Shown here: piece by piece, positions 59,026 through 64,000 of the stretch
Layout of the letters: the number at the start of each line of letters is the position of its first letter
How positions within the stretch are numbered: the first letter of the stretch is position 1
Origin: Trichormus sp. NMC-1
Lineage (GTDB): Bacteria; Cyanobacteriota; Cyanobacteriia; Cyanobacteriales; Nostocaceae
NCBI RefSeq assembly: GCF_001858025.1
Contig: NZ_LZQD01000005.1
Span: 119,406 to 183,405 of the forward strand
Direction of reading: 5' to 3'
DNA length: 64,000 nucleotides
Made by a program: the position numbers and the translations under genes
Notes under the pieces: generated by a model
What the model saw: only the letters and a program-made list of their open reading frames with translations
Databases searched by the model: none
Told to the model about the DNA's origin: nothing

Positions 59026-59168
59026 TCTGCCTAAATATCCCCCATCGGTGATAACTGTTTGGTGAAAATCGGCAAATGCTTCCTGTGTTCTGTTTATACC
59101 CTAGATTTACCCTCATAAAAAAACTGTTTACTCAAAACAATGATTGCGGCAAACATTGTAGAAAATAA

Positions 59169-59669
<501 letters not shown>

Positions 59670-59804
59670 TAATTGATTATTTAGGAACAGGAAAAAGGAA
59701 AACACTACATAATTTCCTTTTTACCTTCCTTTCCCTCCATCCCCACCGGGGACATTAAGTCCCCAACCCTATCCCCCGTTCCTTAGGAGCAAGAGAGACA
59801 GAAT

Positions 59805-60706
59805 ATGACTCCTCCAGATGACAAGAAGATTGTTGAACAAAGAAAAGAACTAGTTAAAGAAGTTCTCAAAGCTTACCCCGAAAAAGCTGCTAAAAAGCGC
59901 GAAAAGCACTTAAACGTATACGAAGAAGGTAAGGCTGATTGTGGTGTTAAATCTAACATCAAATCCCTTCCTGGTGTAATGACCGCTCGTGGTTGTGCTT
60001 ACGCAGGTTCCAAGGGTGTGGTTTGGGGTCCTATTAAGGACATGATCCACATCAGCCACGGTCCCGTAGGTTGCGGTTACTGGTCTTGGTCTGGTCGTCG
60101 TAACTACTACATTGGTACAACAGGTATTGATACCTTTGGTACCATGCACTTCACCTCTGACTTCCAAGAACGCGATATCGTGTTCGGTGGAGACAAGAAA
60201 CTCATCAAGTTAATTGAAGAATTAGACGTATTATTCCCCTTAAACCGTGGTGTTTCTATTCAATCTGAATGTCCCATCGGTCTAATTGGAGATGACATCG
60301 AAGCAGTAGCTAAGAAGACATCCAAAACCATCGGTAAGCCAGTTATTCCTGTTCGTTGCGAAGGTTTCCGTGGTGTGTCTCAGTCCTTGGGACACCACAT
60401 CGCTAACGACATGATTCGTGACTGGGTATTCCCCAGAGCAGATCAAGCTAAGAAAGACGGTACATTGAAGTTTGAAGGCACTCCTTATGATGTAGCCATC
60501 ATTGGTGACTACAACATCGGTGGTGATGCTTGGGCCAGCCGCATTCTGTTAGAAGAAATCGGTTTGCGCGTTGTTGCTCAGTGGTCTGGTGACGGTACAA
60601 TCAACGAAATGTTGATGACCCCCAACGTGAAGATGAACCTCATCCACTGTTACCGCTCGATGAACTACATCAGCCGTCACATGGAAGAAGCTTATGGTAT
60701 TCCCTG
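59805..60706 (+). CDS. nifD: Nitrogenase MoFe protein alpha chain NifD, first segment
   Basis: NifD binds FeMo-co and shares the P-cluster with NifK. This segment covers residues 1-300 and two bases of codon 301. P-cluster cysteines are seen in [24 protein letters not shown] and [11 protein letters not shown]; the FeMo-co ligand Cys is in [15 protein letters not shown]. The conserved frame stops after YGIP, where codon 301 becomes TGT and the frame ends at 60731. Joining 60706 to 62681 restores TGG (Trp) and [20 protein letters not shown]. Confidence 0.97.
60698..60706 (+). repeat. Left direct repeat of the first nifD element
   Basis: TATTCCCTG, covering parts of the Gly-Ile-Pro-Trp codons of nifD. 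The bases just inside (TTTAAACTAT) resemble those just beyond the right repeat (GTTAGAATAT), so an imperfect core of about 20 bp may be used. Confidence 0.85.
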
Positions 60707-60816
60707 TTTAAACTATGATAATGTGTCTTAAATCTACCATAATTTAGTCTATATATAACTTTGTTTAATTTGATCATTGTTCTTAATGGACTAAATTTTA
60801 ATCCAAATTTAAGACA

Positions 60817-62226
60817 ATGCTAGAAAAAGAGTTACAGGAAATTTTTGGAGATTTCACACCACCAGCATCTACCGATGGCAGCTATTTAGGAACGCAGACA
60901 CAAATGAAAGCTACTCGGCAACATCTGGAAGAAAAATTTCAACAAGCTTTGATAGATGTCAAATCTCGATTAAAAGCAGCTAGGATAAAAGTTGGACTAG
61001 TGGTAAGTGGGGGAACTATTCAATTACAAGCTTCTCTACCCGTCAAACTTGGAGAAATGGATGTTAGAAAAACTGGTAGAAAACAATACAAAATTTCTTT
61101 AAATATTCCTGCTAATTTAGATGGTTTAAAAACAGCAGAAGAAGAAGCTTATGAGTTAGGTAAATTAATTGCTCGTCAGCAGTTTGCATGGAATGATAAA
61201 TACTTAGGACAACCTGTTGATCAACTTGAAGATAAGGTAAAAACTGTTGGGGAGATATTAGCAGAATTTGAAATTGAGTATTTTAAAACTCACAAGTTAA
61301 CAGAAAAAAGTAAACACACTTTCTCTTATTACACTGGTTATCTGAAAAGGTTAGTAGGAATAGACACAGTTTTAACACAATCAGCAATAGATCAAAAATT
61401 AGTAGAGTTAAATAATGAGTATGCAAAGTACAGTGCGATCAAAAGCTTAAAGGTATTAAAATCAACACTCAATCTAACTAGCTTTACTCTAGAAGGAATC
61501 AAAAATAAACAACCAAAAAGTCAGCCTAGAGATATTCCTAGCGATGAGGATATAGTCAGATATTATCAATCTTTTGCCAATTATGCACTTACTAGAAAAG
61601 GTACAATTAAAAGAGACTGTTTAAAAAGTTGGAAAATGTGGCAATGGGTTTATGGAATGTTAGCTACTTATGGTTTACGTCCCAGAGAGTTATTTGTCAA
61701 TCCTGAGATTAGTTGGTGGTTTAATCCTGAAAATAAAGATAACACTTGGAAGGTACACCCTGATACTAAAACTGGTTATCGGGAGGCTTTACCGCTACAT
61801 CCCGAATGGGTTGAATTATTTGATTTGAAAAATTTAGAATGTTTAGAACTTTTAAATAGTCAAGTTTCTGGAAAAAGTAGTTATACAGAAATTAACACTA
61901 TTCGAGTTAATTGTTCTTCCTGGTTTAGGCGTGTTAATATTCCCTTTAGTCCCTATGATTTGCGTCATGCGTGGGCAATTAGAGCGCATATTATGGGCAT
62001 ACCAATTAAGGCTGCTGCTGATAATTTAGGACATTCTGTAGAAATTCATACAGAAATTTATCAAAAGTGGTTTAGTTTAGAAAATCGGAAACAGGTAATT
62101 AAGCAAGCTGTAGATAAAAAGGATGACATTGATGCTTTGAAAGAAGAAAATGCACAATTAAAGGCTGAGATAAAACAATTAAGACAAATATTAGCAAAAT
62201 ATCAAATTGCTGAGGTATTGAAATAG
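60817..62226 (+). CDS. Tyrosine recombinase of the first nifD element (XisA/XisC-like)
   Basis: A 469-aa site-specific recombinase that should excise its own element. Catalytic residues: Arg288 (YGLRPRELF), Tyr380-x-x-Arg383 (PYDLRHAWAIR) and nucleophile Tyr415 (IYQKW), the R-Y-R-Y variant. The N-terminal DNA-binding part has ARIKVGLVVSGGTIQLQASL and NLDGLKTAEEEAYELGKLIA, shared with the nifH-element enzyme. The C-terminus is a coiled coil (ALKEENAQLKAEIKQLRQIL). It starts 111 bp inside the left repeat and reads inward, in the same sense as nifD. Confidence 0.93.
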   Translation: MLEKELQEIFGDFTPPASTDGSYLGTQTQMKATRQHLEEKFQQALIDVKSRLKAARIKVGLVVSGGTIQLQASLPVKLGEMDVRKTGRKQYKISLNIPANLDGLKTAEEEAYELGKLIARQQFAWNDKYLGQPVDQLEDKVKTVGEILAEFEIEYFKTHKLTEKSKHTFSYYTGYLKRLVGIDTVLTQSAIDQKLVELNNEYAKYSAIKSLKVLKSTLNLTSFTLEGIKNKQPKSQPRDIPSDEDIVRYYQSFANYALTRKGTIKRDCLKSWKMWQWVYGMLATYGLRPRELFVNPEISWWFNPENKDNTWKVHPDTKTGYREALPLHPEWVELFDLKNLECLELLNSQVSGKSSYTEINTIRVNCSSWFRRVNIPFSPYDLRHAWAIRAHIMGIPIKAAADNLGHSVEIHTEIYQKWFSLENRKQVIKQAVDKKDDIDALKEENAQLKAEIKQLRQILAKYQIAEVLK

Positions 62227-62234
62227 ACTAATAG

Positions 62235-62260
62235 TAGAGACGTTTCATGAAACGTCTCTA
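62235..62260. repeat. 26-bp palindrome after the integrase
   Basis: TAGAGACGTTTCATGAAACGTCTCTA is a perfect inverted repeat 9 bp after the integrase stop, like that at 8495-8524. It could terminate the integrase transcript. Confidence 0.75.
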
Positions 62261-62292
62261 GATGGGAGTAATATCGTGTTCGGTTAAAGACT

Positions 62293-62401
62293 TATAGCAC
62301 TTCCCTGTGTCATGAGGTACAAGAACCCCACCCCCAACCCCCTAAGAGCAAGCGATGAGGGGGCTATGATGTACCTTATAACAAAGGAATCCGCTGTATA
62401 G
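62293..62401. repeat. MITE-like repeat, family 4, second copy
   Basis: This unit matches 26714-26821: TAGCACTTCCCTGTG, ATGAGGTACAAGAACCCCAC, GAGGGGGCTATGATGTACC and CCGCTGTATA in the same order and orientation. Its presence in the nifD element shows that such repeats insert into excisable DNA too. Confidence 0.75.
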
Positions 62402-62671
62402 TTATGACTGACGCGGAGAGTTTTTTTAATAAGTAATTAAACGAACAGGATATAAATAGTATTCATCTACAAAGATTAAAAACTGTTTGAGATAAACAAT
62501 TTTATCGATTTAGGAATTTTAAGCCACTGTTAAGCAAACTTTGTGAATCAATTTCAGGTTATAATGGGTGTTTAAATGCAGAAAAAATATTTTTTAATCC
62601 ACAAATAAGCTTATTTATAAAAACCAGAATACAAAATCTTATATATCGAGGTTTTTCAGAATATAAATTTA

Positions 62672-62680
62672 TATTCCCTG
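62672..62680 (+). repeat. Right direct repeat of the first nifD element
   Basis: TATTCCCTG followed by GTTAGAATATAACTTC, which resumes nifD as W-L-E-Y-N-F. Confidence 0.85.
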
Positions 62681-63141
62681 GTTAGAATATAACTTCTTTG
62701 GACCTACCAAGATTGCTGCATCTTTACGTGAAATCGCTTCAAAATTTGACGCGAAGATCCAAGCAAATGCTGAGAAAGTAATTGCTAAGTACCAACCCAC
62801 AATGGATGCGATTGTTGGTAAATATCGCCCCCGTTTGGAAGGTAAGACAGTTGCAATGATGGTTGGTGGTCTACGTCCTCGTCACGTTGTTCCCGCTTTC
62901 CAAGATTTGGGAATGAAGATGATTGGTACAGGTTATGAGTTCGCTCATAATGACGACTATAAACGTACTACCAACTACATCGAAAACGGAACCATCGTTT
63001 ATGACGACGTTACCGCTTACGAATTTGAAGAATTCATCAAAGCATTGAAGCCAGACTTAGTTGCTTCTGGTGTGAAAGAGAAGTATGTATTCCAAAAGAT
63101 GGGTCTTCCTTTCCGTCAAATGCACTCTTGGGATTACTCCG
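62681..63141 (+). CDS. nifD: NifD, middle segment
   Basis: This continues NifD from codon 301 to about codon 454: [60 protein letters not shown] and [13 protein letters not shown]. The His of QMHSWDYS is the FeMo-co ligand. After GGATTACTCCG the conserved GPYHGYDG is replaced by ELDDGG and a stop at 63159-63161. About 40 C-terminal residues must lie beyond the third element, outside the window. Confidence 0.96.
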
Positions 63142-64000
63142 AACTTGATGATGGGGGTTGAAAGGTGTGTTAAATTTAGGTTTTTTGATGGTGGAATTAA
63201 GAGAATTTAATTTTTAGCCTAAATGAAATTGATTATGTTCTATAATAACATTGTTTGTTGGTAACGGCAAATAATTAAGTTCTGATTTTGTCTGGTTTTG
63301 AGATTTAGCTTAAATGGTGATTAAATCAAAAATGTTACATATAAAAACTTTTTCATCTGGTTGGTTCTTAGACTAAATAGAGAGCGATCTAACAAAATAT
63401 AGATTTCAGCGGCTCTGAAATAGCCAGTAAATGAAGATGAAGGCAAAAAATAAATCGTTTTATATTGGTGAGTATATAATTGTTCTGCCTGATCTGCCCA
63501 ATAATCAAAAGTAATCAAACATTGAATATTAGAACCTAAACCAACACAAGTCCGAGAAAAAGCTTCCCTTGGTTAGGCTTGAGTATCCATAAATTTAATT
63601 TCACACCACATAATTCTAGCCGTTTGTCGCTTGACTGTTATCACTTCTCCTCTTTCAATGACATCACGGCTATCATTTTCCATGATTTTCTTCAAAGTTG
63701 ATTTGAGGGGAAACAGAGTCCAGTCATTAGGCGGTAAATGATTATAAGATACTTCTAAACAACAATCATCATCAGGTGGTTTTTTATCTATGAACTTAAA
63801 TGATTTTTCCTGTGGTTCAGATATCCAACCGCGAGGAACATTGAAACGCACAGCCCCTCTACCTGCGACAAAAATATTATATTCTGGGGGAGATTCCCAA
63901 TGATGATCGGGTTTTAATTCAAGTGTTTCTTTAATCCACTGAAAATTACTTTTTTTACGTTTTGCCATAATCGTAATAAGTCACTAAATTTTATTTGACA
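63131..64000. mobile_element. Second nifD element, xisA-type site, left end only
   Basis: nifD breaks at GGATTACTCCG (63131-63141), the 11-bp repeat known to flank the 11-kb nifD element excised by XisA in Anabaena PCC 7120. Only one border is in the window; the integrase and the right repeat must lie beyond 64000. The first 340 bp hold no gene, followed by a decayed copy of the unknown gene found in the nifH element. Confidence 0.9.
63477..63968 (-). pseudogene. Decayed copy of the 192-aa unknown gene of the nifH element
   Basis: The first 131 codons match the gene at 54307-54885 with only a few changes (for example WISEPQ for WVSKPQ). Then GAA of Gln-Ala-Glu-Pro is replaced by TAA at 63573-63575. 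The frame continues with the same protein text beyond the stop up to ITFDYWADQAEQL, after which it diverges and the last 35 or so residues are missing. So the copy has one nonsense mutation and a 3' truncation. The ATTACGATTATGGCAAAACG upstream of the start is conserved too. Confidence 0.88.

Larger units (their letters stand above)
60698..62680. mobile_element. First nifD element: minimal 2-kb excisable interruption
   Basis: Direct repeats TATTCCCTG (60698-60706 and 62672-62680) bound the element; excision would release a 1,974-bp circle. Beyond its integrase (60817-62226) it carries only a palindrome, a MITE-like repeat and about 270 bp of AT-rich DNA at the right edge. It is thus close to the smallest self-excising unit of this kind. 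Its site differs from the known xisA-type site, which is used by the next element. Confidence 0.92.

Overview
The window comes from a filamentous, heterocyst-forming cyanobacterium (order Nostocales). The evidence is a nifB-fdxN-nifS-nifU-nifH-nifD gene order with nifH and nifD split by developmentally excised-type elements, a separate nifP-...-nifV-nifZ-nifT cluster, cyanobacterial housekeeping genes (gap2, a lumen-type cyclophilin, IctB-like protein), many GCGATCGC (HIP1) octamers, heptad short tandem repeats and families of small palindromic/MITE-like repeats. No rRNA, tRNA or CRISPR array was recognised.

Layout. 1-3100: end of an IS copy, small repeats, a frameshifted exonuclease gene and an unknown membrane protein. 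3.2-10.7 kb: a rhomboid protease, then a minus-strand surface-polysaccharide cluster (DegT aminotransferase, cyanoexosortase A and its partner, Wza-like export protein, Wzc-like kinase). 10.9-23.9 kb: a degenerate sensor kinase, IctB-like protein, a WGxxGxxG protein, smpB, a LuxR-type response regulator, a low-molecular-weight phosphatase, YbaB/EbfC, murB-murC, nadD, gap2 and thiL. 24-36 kb: accessory debris (nuclease, decayed toxin-antitoxin genes, a second intact IS copy, truncated kinase) mixed with efp, accB, an ArsR-type regulator, a GerMN protein, proS and an acyltransferase.

36-41 kb: a minus-strand nif cluster (nifP, two small genes, a possible 39-aa membrane microprotein, nifV, nifZ, nifT, a 2Fe-2S protein). 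41-46.4 kb: toxin-antitoxin pairs, a stand-alone HTH domain protein and two metabolic genes. 47.4-64 kb: nifB, fdxN, nifS, nifU, then nifH and nifD. The nifB and nifP promoters share a module of about 145 bp with GAGTACA boxes at matching spacing, which fits the CnfR (PatB) cis-element known from other cyanobacteria.

The most striking feature is the triple interruption. nifH is split by a 6,726-bp element flanked by CCGTGAAG. nifD is split by a 1,974-bp element flanked by TATTCCCTG that carries little beyond its integrase. nifD is split again at GGATTACTCCG, the known xisA-type nifD site, by an element that runs off the window. Removing the first two at their direct repeats restores a 296-codon nifH and an open nifD frame up to the third border. 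The two visible integrases are paralogues with an R-Y-R-Y active site. The nifH element and the third element share a gene of unknown function, decayed in the latter, which suggests exchange between elements.
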